NCBI GenBank assembly: GCA_002342545.1
Contig: DDQE01000042.1
Location: 1 to 30,915 of the forward strand
DNA: 30,915 bases
Direction: 5' to 3'
Origin: Caryophanales bacterium UBA2450
GTDB lineage: Bacteria; Bacillota_I; Bacilli_A; RFN20; CAG-826
The position numbers and the translations under genes are program-made. The stretch's first letter is position 1, and each line of letters starts with the position of its first letter. Below, one piece after another: positions 18,813 to 26,392 of this stretch. The notes under the pieces are model-generated. The model was not told where the DNA came from. It was given only the letters and a program-made list of their open reading frames with translations, and searched no databases.

Positions 18813-19685
18813 TTAACCTTTAACCGCACCACCAGCGATACCTTCAACGTAGTAACGTTGTAACCAGAAGAATAACGCGGTAATCGGAATGGAGACAAGT
18901 ACTGCACCAGCGCAGAACGCTCCATATAAATCATTAGTAGCCATTGTGGTTAAACCTTGTAAACCAACAGCGATGGTATAACCTTGTGGTTGAATACCGG
19001 CAGACTGAATGATGTATTTACCAAACATAAAGTCGCCCCAAGGTCCAGTGAATGACACTAAGATGGTATAAATAATAATTGGTTTCGAAAGCGGAATAAT
19101 AATTCTCCAGAAAACTGTGTTTTTAGTTCCACCATCAATCATAACCGCCTCATCTAATGATTTAGGAATCGTATCAAAGAATCCTTTAGCGACGTAATAG
19201 CTCATCGCACTAGATGCGGTGTAAACCAAGATTAAGGAATAAATTGATGTATTTAATCCTAATAATTCAAGAATATAGTAGATAACTAACATTCCAAGGA
19301 ATCCAGGGAACATACCTAGAATAAGGATTAATTTCATGAGTCCTTGTCTACCTTTAAATCTTAATCTAGATAACGCATACGAGGTCATTAAGACTAAGAT
19401 GGTTTGTAATAAGGCAGTAAAGAAAGCAATAATCAAAGTGTTAAACCACCAGTTCATAAATGGAACTCGTGAATCAGTGAATAATGCTTTGTAATTATCA
19501 AAGGTCCAAACATTAGGAATGATACTCTTTGAGTTATAAGCAGTATTTTGAATATCTGCAAATGATTGAAGAATTAAATAGAAGAATGGGAATAACCAAA
19601 TCAAAGAGATAACAGTTAAAATGACATAAGTTGTTATTTTTGAGCTTTTTTCCGCAAATCTTTTTGAAGCATGAATCTTTGCCAT
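18813..19685 (-). CDS. malG: Maltodextrin ABC transporter permease, MalG type
   Basis: A 290-residue inner-membrane permease with about six helices (first at 18-42). The EAA loop that docks on MalK is DEAVMIDGGTKNTVFWRIIIP (about 178-198, 21 residues; core DGG at 184-186). The C-terminus VEGIAGGAVKG matches the usual MalG ending GLTAGAVKG, which is a good family marker. The ATG overlaps the malF stop (TAATG), so translation is coupled. The length equals the family norm. Maltodextrin as substrate is inferred from the amylase and pullulanase in the same operon; the fold alone would fit other oligosaccharides. Confidence 0.93.
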   Translation of the reverse strand: MAKIHASKRFAEKSSKITTYVILTVISLIWLFPFFYLILQSFADIQNTAYNSKSIIPNVWTFDNYKALFTDSRVPFMNWWFNTLIIAFFTALLQTILVLMTSYALSRLRFKGRQGLMKLILILGMFPGFLGMLVIYYILELLGLNTSIYSLILVYTASSAMSYYVAKGFFDTIPKSLDEAVMIDGGTKNTVFWRIIIPLSKPIIIYTILVSFTGPWGDFMFGKYIIQSAGIQPQGYTIAVGLQGLTTMATNDLYGAFCAGAVLVSIPITALFFWLQRYYVEGIAGGAVKG

Positions 19686-21202
19686 TATTGGAAATCCTCC
19701 TCATTCTTAACAGAGTTACTGCGTCCATAGAAGATAAGTGAGAAGACAGCAATAATTGCGAAGACTAACACACCAAGAGCACAAGCTACAGCGTAAGCCT
19801 TATCTTGTCCTTCCATAGACATTTTATAAATCCAAGTAATTAATAAGTCGGTTTCACCAACATCGCCATATCCAAGTGAGGCCATACCCATTGATGGAGC
19901 GCCTCTAGATAAGAGATAGACAATATTGAAGTTATTGATATTGCCAATAAACTGCGATAACAAATATGGTCCAGTAATAAATAACATATATGGAAGAGTA
20001 ATAGCGGTATACATCTTAAATGATGAAGCACCATCAATACGAGCGGATTCATATAAGTCTTCTGGAATATTCATTAAAATACCAGAACAAATAAGCATCG
20101 TATAAGGAACACCAACCCAAGTATTAACAATAATGATCAATACACGAGATAAAATCTTATTATCAAATGCACTTTCAGCACCACTAATCCAACCCCAGTT
20201 ACGGAATAAATTAGTAAGGACACCACTACCAGCAAGCATTTGGTTAATTAAAAGCAATGAAACGAATTGAGGAACAGCGATAGTTAAAATTAAGACTGTT
20301 CTCCATAATTTCTTTAATTTGATACCTTTTTTATTAATAAGTAAGGCCACAATCATTCCTAAGAAATAGTTAGTGAAAGTTGCAAGTAATGCCCATAAGA
20401 GGGTCCACGCTAAAACTTTTAAGAAGACACCAACTAATCCCGAGGAATTCGAACTTGAGAAAAATCCTGCATAGTTATCAAAACCAACCCAGTCAAAGAG
20501 ATAGAACTGTGTACCACTATAGTTGGTAAAACCAGTAACAATCATAAAGATGACTGGAATAACAGTAAATCCAACAAGTCCGACAATTGGGATTGCTAAT
20601 AATAAAGTGTGATATTTTGAATCAAGGATATCATGGAAGAATTGTGAATCTTTTGCATAACGTCCTACATGATTATTATCTTGAAGTGATTTAGCGTCTC
20701 TAATAGAGAAATACCATAACGCAACAAAGATAATCATCAAGATAATTGTGGCAATAGAGTAAAGCAAAATTGAGAATGATCTGTCACCACCTTGAATAAC
20801 AAGTGGCATACCAGTAGAAGGATCATCAATATATGTACTACTTTTTGCCGCAAATGTGCCTAAGTTTCCTAATTTTGCTAAATATGGGCCACCAGCAGCG
20901 ATCATAAACCAGATGAAGACGGCCTCAAACAAAAGATAGAGAACTCCGCGAATTATTTGATGATGGGTAATTTGATAAAAACCCATAAACAAGAAATTCG
21001 CTCTAACGCCCCAAGTGCCCTTCTTCCAGGCTTGAATAATGGTATCAAAAGGCGAAAGAATTTTATGCCATAACTTTAATAGTTTATTTGGAATACGTTT
21101 AAAGAAGTTGACAAAACCAATGCCAAAGCCTCTAAAGAAGTTTCCAAAGTTGACAAGGAATCTCTCAAATTTTGTTAACGATAAATATTGAATCGTTGTC
21201 AT
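19685..21202 (-). CDS. malF: Maltodextrin ABC transporter permease, MalF type
   Basis: A 505-residue permease, close to the length of E. coli MalF (514). The first 65 residues are amphipathic and basic with many Phe/Lys. Two extra N-terminal helices follow (about 84-104 and 143-166), then the six-helix core from about 197. The EAA motif is EDLYESARIDGASSFKMY (381-398) with D390-G391. The C-terminus is a short charged tail (NSVKNEEDFQ). A modest AGGAT lies before the ATG. It pairs with the MalG-type permease, whose gene overlaps it by 1 nt. The cytoplasmic N-terminal tail is longer than typical for Firmicutes GanP/MalF-like proteins, and its function is unknown. Confidence 0.92.
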   Translation of the reverse strand: MTTIQYLSLTKFERFLVNFGNFFRGFGIGFVNFFKRIPNKLLKLWHKILSPFDTIIQAWKKGTWGVRANFLFMGFYQITHHQIIRGVLYLLFEAVFIWFMIAAGGPYLAKLGNLGTFAAKSSTYIDDPSTGMPLVIQGGDRSFSILLYSIATIILMIIFVALWYFSIRDAKSLQDNNHVGRYAKDSQFFHDILDSKYHTLLLAIPIVGLVGFTVIPVIFMIVTGFTNYSGTQFYLFDWVGFDNYAGFFSSSNSSGLVGVFLKVLAWTLLWALLATFTNYFLGMIVALLINKKGIKLKKLWRTVLILTIAVPQFVSLLLINQMLAGSGVLTNLFRNWGWISGAESAFDNKILSRVLIIIVNTWVGVPYTMLICSGILMNIPEDLYESARIDGASSFKMYTAITLPYMLFITGPYLLSQFIGNINNFNIVYLLSRGAPSMGMASLGYGDVGETDLLITWIYKMSMEGQDKAYAVACALGVLVFAIIAVFSLIFYGRSNSVKNEEDFQ

Positions 21203-21222
21203 AAATAAATCCTAATAATAAA

Positions 21223-23031
21223 TTAACTGCCTTTACTTAAGCTCTTATCTAAAGCCTTTAATACGGCAACATAGGCGCTATCATCAGCACCGGCTGGAAT
21301 AGCTTTAATACTGGTATAAGCAACCATGGCTTCACTCCAAAGAGAAGAGGAAACAGCTTTCATTGGAACGACACCATTATTTTTGGATTGTTCAGTTAAT
21401 GCTTTAATATGTGGTTCATTTTGTGAGGCCACAATAAATGCATCATGCATCTTTTCTTGTAATAATGTAGGTCTTACATTGTATTGTGAAAATCTCTTGA
21501 ACTGAGCATATTCAGAACATAAGAATTTCGCAACATTACATGCTTTGGTCATGTCATCCTTACTTAATTGTAAGTTGACACCATAGAATTTATAACCTAA
21601 GAAGCTACCTAATCTAGCAGTCTTATTTTCATCAATATATGGGAGAGGGGCAACAGCATAATCGTCACCTAATGATTTCTTAAAGTTTTCGACTTTAGAA
21701 CAGTCAGTGATGGTAACGAATACATAATCCGAAAGTTTTGGAGCAGAATTAGCATTTCTAATTGCTGGATGATTAATAGCATTTCTTAAATCTTTAGCAG
21801 CTTTTAAACCAGCTTCAGAGTTGAAGTTACTAGTAGCAGTATAAGAGTTGCCATCTGGTTCAACAACGTAAAGAGGTTCGCCGTTATTATAGGACATAAG
21901 AGCAGGAGCCATATAGAATCCAGCATTTAGGCTATAATCAACTTCTAATCCTTGGCTTTGGGCGTAATCTAAGATACCAGGAAGAGTGTCTAGAACACCT
22001 TCAGGAGCACCTTGTAAGGCACTCTTAGAATAGAACATAACTAAACCATTATCAGCGGCAAATGGATAACCAACAACTTTATTTAATTGGGCTGCTTTTC
22101 TAACATCATTACCCATGTTGTCCATAATCCATTCAACATCACTATTTGAAACATTAGCTAAGGCACCAAATTGATAAAGTGTCATAGTTTGGTCACTAGC
22201 GTATGGGAAGACGGCTGGCATACCTGAAGCATCTTGATATCCAGAAGTACCATTGTCTTCTTCAAAGTCCATAATTGTCCAAGAAATGTTGCTACCGGTA
22301 AATGTATTAAAGTCGGCTAACAAGCCTTCCATAAATGTTCTTTGGTTTTTAGGGGATCCAATTTTTAAGGAACCAGAATACCCAAGATCAGTATCGACAG
22401 CAATATCATAATCAGTTACAGGTCCTGTGCCATCAGAGACAGTCACTTGGCAAACTTTTGTAATATTGTTTGAACCAGCAACAGTTACAGTGGTTGATCC
22501 TTCACTTAATCCAGTAACAGTAACAGCCTTATCCCCAGCAGAAGTTAAATTAATAATATTTGTGTCTCCAGCGCTAAAGGTCACTGTGGTGTCACTTGGA
22601 TAAACGGATGTCACCGATAAAGTGAATGAACCATTAACTTTGATAGTTTGGCTAGAAGTACTTAAATTGATTTTTGGAGTATTAGAAGGTCCTGAACCAC
22701 CATCGGTAACAGTGACTTTACAGTGAGCATATCCACCACCATAACCAGCGGTAATTCTCGCTTCACCTTCACCAACACCAAAGACATAACCATCATCAAC
22801 ATAAGCAACAGATTCGTTCGAACTAAACCACATGAGTTCCGAAACATAACCTTTGCTGACGGTAGCCATAAGTTTTTCTTGGTCTCCGACTTCCATGTTA
22901 ATTTCGCTCTTGTTCAATCTCACGGTTGCAGACTTAAAACCTGAGTTACTACAAGCAGTAACACCTAAAGAACCAAATAGCAAAAAACATGCTGTTGGAA
23001 GTAAAGACCACTTAAAAATTCTTTTTTTCAT
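21223..23031 (-). CDS. malE: Extracellular sugar-binding lipoprotein on a two-domain Ig-like stalk
   Basis: A 602-residue lipoprotein (lipobox VTAC, Cys27), about 200 residues longer than a normal MalE-type protein. Residues about 35-110 and 118-200 are Big_2 domains (MWFSSNESVAYVDDGYVFG; VTVTGLSEGSTTVTV). The substrate-binding protein domain begins near 215 (GSLKIGSPKNQRTFMEGLLADF, split in mind after 20 residues) and includes NKVVGYPFAADNGLVMFYSK and FLCSEYAQFKRFS, which resemble family 1 solute-binding proteins. It should deliver malto-oligosaccharides to MalFG. It is the first gene of the operon, downstream of a good promoter. A weak AGGGACAAGGT precedes the ATG. The stalk would lift the binding site off the membrane; that is inference. 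The exact sugar is not determined by sequence. Confidence 0.88.
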   Translation of the reverse strand: MKKRIFKWSLLPTACFLLFGSLGVTACSNSGFKSATVRLNKSEINMEVGDQEKLMATVSKGYVSELMWFSSNESVAYVDDGYVFGVGEGEARITAGYGGGYAHCKVTVTDGGSGPSNTPKINLSTSSQTIKVNGSFTLSVTSVYPSDTTVTFSAGDTNIINLTSAGDKAVTVTGLSEGSTTVTVAGSNNITKVCQVTVSDGTGPVTDYDIAVDTDLGYSGSLKIGSPKNQRTFMEGLLADFNTFTGSNISWTIMDFEEDNGTSGYQDASGMPAVFPYASDQTMTLYQFGALANVSNSDVEWIMDNMGNDVRKAAQLNKVVGYPFAADNGLVMFYSKSALQGAPEGVLDTLPGILDYAQSQGLEVDYSLNAGFYMAPALMSYNNGEPLYVVEPDGNSYTATSNFNSEAGLKAAKDLRNAINHPAIRNANSAPKLSDYVFVTITDCSKVENFKKSLGDDYAVAPLPYIDENKTARLGSFLGYKFYGVNLQLSKDDMTKACNVAKFLCSEYAQFKRFSQYNVRPTLLQEKMHDAFIVASQNEPHIKALTEQSKNNGVVPMKAVSSSLWSEAMVAYTSIKAIPAGADDSAYVAVLKALDKSLSKGS

Positions 23032-23059
23032 ACCTTGTCCCTACTTTTAAAAAAATTCA

Positions 23060-23121
23060 TGTTTGGCAATATGCCCAACAAATTACAAATAAAATTATAT
23101 ACCCATTCCAACTGATGTAAA
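23060..23121 (-). promoter_or_regulatory. Promoter and operator-like dyads of the starch/maltodextrin operon
   Basis: Minus strand: -35 TTTACA (23116-23121), 16-nt spacer, -10 TATAAT (23094-23099), predicted start near 23087. Two 21-bp imperfect dyads flank it. One has plus-strand arms AACTGATGT and ACATTAGTT (23110-23130) and overlaps the -35. The other has arms TGTTTGGC and GCCCAACA (23060-23080) just past the start site. Each has one mismatch. Their positions fit repressor binding, but they share no sequence and neither matches a LacI/CcpA consensus. Confidence 0.65.
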
Positions 23122-23149
23122 ACATTAGTTTTGTTTTTTTAAAAGATGA

Positions 23150-23157
23150 TATAAAAT
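23150..23157 (+). promoter_or_regulatory. Candidate -10 for the 158-residue membrane protein
   Basis: TATAAAAT ends 6 nt before the ATG at 23164, so transcription would start close to the start codon. The -35 is poorly defined (TTAGTT at 23125 with a 19-nt gap). No Shine-Dalgarno site is present. Weak evidence. Confidence 0.35.
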
Positions 23158-23163
23158 ACTCCC

Positions 23164-23640
23164 ATGAACTTCAGAATAAGGAAAATTAAAACTTATCGTT
23201 TAGTAGCATCTTTCCTACTTTTACTCAGTGTAGGTTTAACTGCTTTTTGTCTATCTCGGGTCATTTTATATTGGCCTCAAAACATCGCTTTAGACATTAT
23301 CGCTTTAGCCTTAACTGCCTCATTTGCCTTAGTGCAAATTGTCTTCATTTTAAAAGGTAAAACAAAAGAAAGCCACCTTCTTGATATTGCTTTTAATACG
23401 GATGGGACAATTAATAAAATATTCTTTGTTTTTGTTCTTGTAGGAATTGCTTTAGGAGCAGGATTAGATGCGATGACAATTGTGGTAATATTAACACGTA
23501 CTAATACTATTCAAGTATTATGTTCAATGTTTATTATTATGTCAATTGCCACTTATTTACTATTTAACTGTTTTATTTATATCATATTCTTATTGCTATT
23601 TAAAAAACGAGAATTAACCCTAGAAGATTATTCAAAATAA
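23164..23640 (+). CDS. Small integral membrane protein of unknown function
   Basis: A 158-residue protein with four predicted membrane helices (about 12-32, 41-63, 84-110, 114-146), a basic N-terminus (MNFRIRKIKTYR) and a basic C-terminal end (FKKRELTLEDYSK). I recognise no family. It is divergent from the maltodextrin operon and shares its promoter region, and it is convergent with the XRE-type regulator, with a bidirectional terminator between them. There is no Shine-Dalgarno site before the ATG and a -10-like box lies immediately upstream, so a leaderless mRNA is possible. The frame is open and hydrophobic throughout, which supports a real gene. Confidence 0.7.
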   Translation: MNFRIRKIKTYRLVASFLLLLSVGLTAFCLSRVILYWPQNIALDIIALALTASFALVQIVFILKGKTKESHLLDIAFNTDGTINKIFFVFVLVGIALGAGLDAMTIVVILTRTNTIQVLCSMFIIMSIATYLLFNCFIYIIFLLLFKKRELTLEDYSK

Positions 23641-23658
23641 TTAATCAACTAACAAAAA

Positions 23659-23686
23659 ATTCCCAATTTTGTGGGAATCTTTTTTT
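23659..23686. terminator. Bidirectional intrinsic terminator between convergent genes
   Basis: Arms ATTCCCA (23659-23665) and TGGGAAT (23672-23678) are followed by a run of T on the plus strand (23680-23686), and the A-run at 23654-23659 supplies T on the minus strand. It can serve both flanking genes. Confidence 0.85.
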
Positions 23687-23703
23687 AATTAATTATATTT
23701 AGC

Positions 23704-24462
23704 TTATTGTTCTTCAATTTCAATCTCGTTATCTTCGTCTTTTTTACCCATAGCTTTATTAAAAGCGCCCACGACACTGTGATAAAGAGGTATGGATAAA
23801 AACACTGTCCACATTGGATGCCATAAGCTTTTTGACATGGTAGGAATATAGTTAGGTAAGAATAAGCACACTAAGAAGAAGGTAAATAATGAGATAAAGG
23901 TCACATTCACATTATTGGCATTTCTTTTATGAATTGCTCTAATAAAAGAGCAGATAATTTCTGGAACAAAGAAGAAGATCCAGGCATAGGCCCACATATT
24001 TAAAAATGCTCCTAAAAAAATATAAGTAATTAAAGCAGCGCCAGTTAATATCCCATCAACCGTATCAAGCCATAATAAGAATTTATCTTTTGGTTTCTTT
24101 TTTATGATATGTCCGTCTTTATCTAAACATTCCATATGGCTTCCTTTAATAACTACTTTAGAGCCATCATCATCTTCTAAAGTAATTGAGCTATCTTTAG
24201 TTTCTTCATCAATCTTTTCATCAGCCTTCACTTGTTCTTTAACGATTGTGTCTATATCTTCTTCTGTAGATAACAATTCATCTAAAGATACTCCATATAG
24301 TTTAGCTAAACAAATTAGATTATCAGTATCAGGAGATGCTTCCGCTCTTTCCCATTTACTTACAGCTTGTCTAGATAAACCTAATTTATCCGCTAATTCT
24401 TCTTGAGAATAACCATTCTTTTTTCTTAATTTAATTAATCGATCAGCGATTTCAATTGTCAT
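23704..24462 (-). CDS. XRE-family transcriptional regulator fused to a membrane domain
   Basis: The start is the ATG at 24462 (MTIEIADRLIKLRKK), with GAGG 9 nt upstream; an earlier TTG is less likely. The product has 252 residues. Residues about 5-62 form a Cro/CI helix-turn-helix (GYSQEELADKLGLSRQAVSKW then ERAEASPD), followed by an acidic linker (65-95) and a short beta segment (SKVVIKGSHMECLDKDGH). Four hydrophobic helices lie at about 135-155, 156-176, 187-206 and 213-235. It ends in an acidic tail (DEDNEIEIEEQ). This membrane-tethered XRE layout is common in Firmicutes, but its signals are mostly unknown. It may regulate itself or a neighbour; no target site was identified. A TATAAT at 24505-24510 is a likely -10. 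Confidence 0.85.
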   Translation of the reverse strand: MTIEIADRLIKLRKKNGYSQEELADKLGLSRQAVSKWERAEASPDTDNLICLAKLYGVSLDELLSTEEDIDTIVKEQVKADEKIDEETKDSSITLEDDDGSKVVIKGSHMECLDKDGHIIKKKPKDKFLLWLDTVDGILTGAALITYIFLGAFLNMWAYAWIFFFVPEIICSFIRAIHKRNANNVNVTFISLFTFFLVCLFLPNYIPTMSKSLWHPMWTVFLSIPLYHSVVGAFNKAMGKKDEDNEIEIEEQ

Positions 24463-24504
24463 AATTCCAGTCCTCAACTTTCATAGCAACAATCTAACAT
24501 TTTT

Positions 24505-24510
24505 ATTATA
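24505..24510 (-). promoter_or_regulatory. Likely -10 box of the XRE regulator gene
   Basis: Minus-strand TATAAT lies 42 nt upstream of the ATG. A perfect TTGACA exists at 24540-24545 but is 29 nt away, too far for a normal promoter. The proper -35 is not clear, so an activator may be needed or the -10 may be unused. Confidence 0.4.
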
Positions 24511-24575
24511 GTAGACTCCACCAACTCTAGTTAGAATTTTGTCAACTATCGGTTGCAAATGCCAGTTGCGGCGTT

Positions 24576-24597
24576 AAAAAAAGACTTTTTCAAGTCT
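24576..24597 (-). terminator. Terminator of the sugar transferase gene
   Basis: Plus-strand arms AGACTT (24582-24587) and AAGTCT (24592-24597) are followed on the minus strand by seven T. It begins 5 bp past the stop codon at 24602. Confidence 0.8.
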
Positions 24598-24601
24598 CTT
24601 T

Positions 24602-25276
24602 CTATTTCGCTCCGCTTCCTTTTAGTACTGCAGGAATGACTCTAAATATTAGCCCTAAATCAAACCATATACCCCTTAATTTAAAGTAGTCTAATTCTAG
24701 TTTTTGTCTCACTCCATCAGCAAAGGCAACATTGCTTCTACCTTTAACTCCCCAATAACCAATTAAGCCTGGTCTAGCAGATAACATAATATCTTGTTGT
24801 TCTTTAGTGAAGTTATTAGTTAATTCACCTTCAGTAATTGGTCGAGGTCCTACAAACGACATAGAACCAAATAAAATATTAAATAATTGAGGTAATTCAT
24901 CAATAGAAGTCTTTCTTAAGATTCTACCAAACGGAGTGATACGAGGATCATTTTCCACTTTTCTTTCTTTCTTCCATTGTTTCTTTTGCGCTTTAGATAA
25001 ATATTTATCAACATTAGTCTCCGCATCATAATACATAGAACGAAATTTATAGACGTTAATATGTTTATGATCTTTTCCAATACGTTTATCAAAAAAGATT
25101 GGATGACCTCTTGTATAAATCGCATTGATAATAATAAATAAAAGATAAAGCGGAGATAAGATTAAAATAGCAATTAATGATACCCAAATATCAAAAGAAC
25201 GCTTCACAAAGCGATACCACCAATTAGCTTTTTTATATGGCAGAGAATCCACCATTGCTTCTTTTTTTCGACTCAT
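24602..25276 (-). CDS. Polyprenyl-phosphate sugar-1-phosphate transferase (Bac_transf family)
   Basis: A 224-residue initiating glycosyltransferase of the WcaJ/EpsL/PglC type. It moves a sugar phosphate from a nucleotide sugar to undecaprenyl phosphate to start a surface glycan. The order is: one N-terminal membrane helix (about 30-52) after a basic stretch, DKRIGKDHKHINVYKFRSM (63-81), DPRITPFGRILRKTS, the Asp-Glu pair in DELPQLFNILFGS (D126, E127), FVGPRP (141-146), and ARPGLIGYWGV (167-177). It matches the short catalytic-core form; the four-helix N-terminal part of WbaP-like enzymes is absent. It stands alone, with its own promoter and terminator and no other glycan genes in the window. 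The sugar cannot be told from sequence. No Shine-Dalgarno site precedes the ATG. Confidence 0.92.
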   Translation of the reverse strand: MSRKKEAMVDSLPYKKANWWYRFVKRSFDIWVSLIAILILSPLYLLFIIINAIYTRGHPIFFDKRIGKDHKHINVYKFRSMYYDAETNVDKYLSKAQKKQWKKERKVENDPRITPFGRILRKTSIDELPQLFNILFGSMSFVGPRPITEGELTNNFTKEQQDIMLSARPGLIGYWGVKGRSNVAFADGVRQKLELDYFKLRGIWFDLGLIFRVIPAVLKGSGAK

Positions 25277-25288
25277 AGCGTTACTTAC

Positions 25289-25316
25289 ATTATAACTTAG
25301 TTAATACTTTTATCAA
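25289..25316 (-). promoter_or_regulatory. Promoter of the sugar transferase gene, predicting a near-leaderless mRNA
   Basis: Minus strand: -35 TTGATA (25311-25316), 16-nt spacer, -10 TATAAT (25289-25294). The ATG is 12 nt after the -10, leaving about 5-6 nt of 5' leader and no Shine-Dalgarno site. Confidence 0.75.
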
Positions 25317-25320
25317 GCAA

Positions 25321-25350
25321 CAAAAAAACAACCGATTTTACTCGATTGTT
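25321..25350 (-). terminator. Terminator of the ABC_sub_bind-type importer operon
   Basis: Plus-strand arms AACAACCGA (25327-25335) and TCGATTGTT (25342-25350) form a 9-bp stem with one wobble. On the minus strand it is followed by a T-run (A at 25322-25328 on plus). It begins 14 bp past the ATPase stop codon. Confidence 0.85.
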
Positions 25351-25364
25351 CAATGTAGTATAGC

Positions 25365-26390
25365 TTAATCTCCTAATATTGCTGAATCACTCATCGTGTC
25401 ATCTTTAGAGGCTACTTGGAACATATTTAATAGTTGCTCCACAGTAAGCTTTTTCTTTTCCTCTCCAGAGACATCGACAACAATCTTTCCATGACTTAGC
25501 ATAATTAAACGATTACCGTATCTAATCGCATCTTTCATGTTATGAGTGACCATTACAGTGGTTAACTCATTTTCATTAACAATTTTTTCTGTTAAATCTA
25601 ATACCTTTTGAGCGGTTTTAGGATCAAGTGCGGCTGTATGCTCATCTAATAATAAGATTTGTTTAGTTAAATCAAATTTATAAATCTTATCTTTATATTC
25701 ATTATTAATTAAGTCACGTTTAGACTTAAATTCTTCTTTAGTTAATCCTGAAGTCTTTAACTCTTTTAAGGCTTCTTTTCTTTTCTTTTTAGCCTCTAAG
25801 AAAGCTTTTTCCACTTCTTCTTTAGCTTTTGACTTATCAGTTTCCGAAAATCTTACAAAGTCACGTTTAATAATTCTTTCGGATGGTCTTTGTCTCATTG
25901 TCGCCATTAATAGAGTTAAAGCTTGTCTTTGTCCACCAGATAATAAACCAACTTTTTCCATTAAACGGTTCTCTAAACCTAAATCTAAGGTTTTTAATAG
26001 TTCCACAAAATATTCTTTGTCTTTTTTATTCATAAACCATCTAAAGACGGAATGTAATTTACCTCTACCATAAGCAATAGTCATATTTTCTAAAATCGAC
26101 ATATCACTCGCAGTTCCACTCATCGGATCTTGGAAGACTCTACCAAAATAAGGGGCTCTTTTATGTTCACTCATAAAGGTAATATCATAATCGTTAAGTA
26201 AGACCATTCCTTTATCTGGTTCAGTACTTCCTGAGATGATATTCATAATTGTGGATTTACCCGCTCCATTACCGCCAATAACAGTGATAAATTCTTTAGG
26301 TTTAATTTGTAAATTCAAATCATCTAAGGCAATCGTTTGACTTGGGGTATTTTTATTAAAATATTTGCTAATATTTCTTAATTCTAACAT
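25365..26390 (-). CDS. ABC importer ATPase (COG1101/TrpZ-like) with a charged insertion before Walker B
   Basis: A 341-residue ATPase partner of the permease 2 bp upstream. Walker A is GGNGAGKST (39-47), the Q-loop lies in FGRVFQDPMSGTASDMSILEN (83-103; core FQDP), the signature LSGGQRQALTLL spans 150-161, Walker B is ILLLDEH (D249, E250), D-loop AALDPKTA, and H-loop H283. Members of this family normally pass from LSGGQRQALTLLMAT to LLLLDEHTAALDP in about a dozen residues. Here residues about 166-243 intervene, with a Lys/Glu-rich, probably helical stretch (KEEVEKAFLEAKKKRKEALK and on). The frame is clean and all ATPase motifs survive on both sides, so the protein may still be active. It is the last gene of the attenuator-controlled operon. 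A weak start context suggests coupling to the permease. Confidence 0.88.
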   Translation of the reverse strand: MLELRNISKYFNKNTPSQTIALDDLNLQIKPKEFITVIGGNGAGKSTIMNIISGSTEPDKGMVLLNDYDITFMSEHKRAPYFGRVFQDPMSGTASDMSILENMTIAYGRGKLHSVFRWFMNKKDKEYFVELLKTLDLGLENRLMEKVGLLSGGQRQALTLLMATMRQRPSERIIKRDFVRFSETDKSKAKEEVEKAFLEAKKKRKEALKELKTSGLTKEEFKSKRDLINNEYKDKIYKFDLTKQILLLDEHTAALDPKTAQKVLDLTEKIVNENELTTVMVTHNMKDAIRYGNRLIMLSHGKIVVDVSGEEKKKLTVEQLLNMFQVASKDDTMSDSAILGD

Positions 26391-26392
26391 TA

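Noticed and set aside
23031..23063. A 10-codon mini-ORF (ATG AAT TTT ...) overlapping the malE start as ATGA
   Set aside because: It has no Shine-Dalgarno site, no codon bias and no alternative hairpins, so it was not accepted as a second leader peptide.
23049..23080. Hairpin followed by a T-run upstream of malE as an attenuator-terminator
   Set aside because: The stem has a central mismatch, the T-run begins several bases after the stem, and no alternative pairing partner was found; an operator dyad is the simpler reading.
24505..24545. TTGACA and TATAAT as one promoter for the XRE gene
   Set aside because: The spacer would be 29 nt, which is outside the usual 15-20 nt range.
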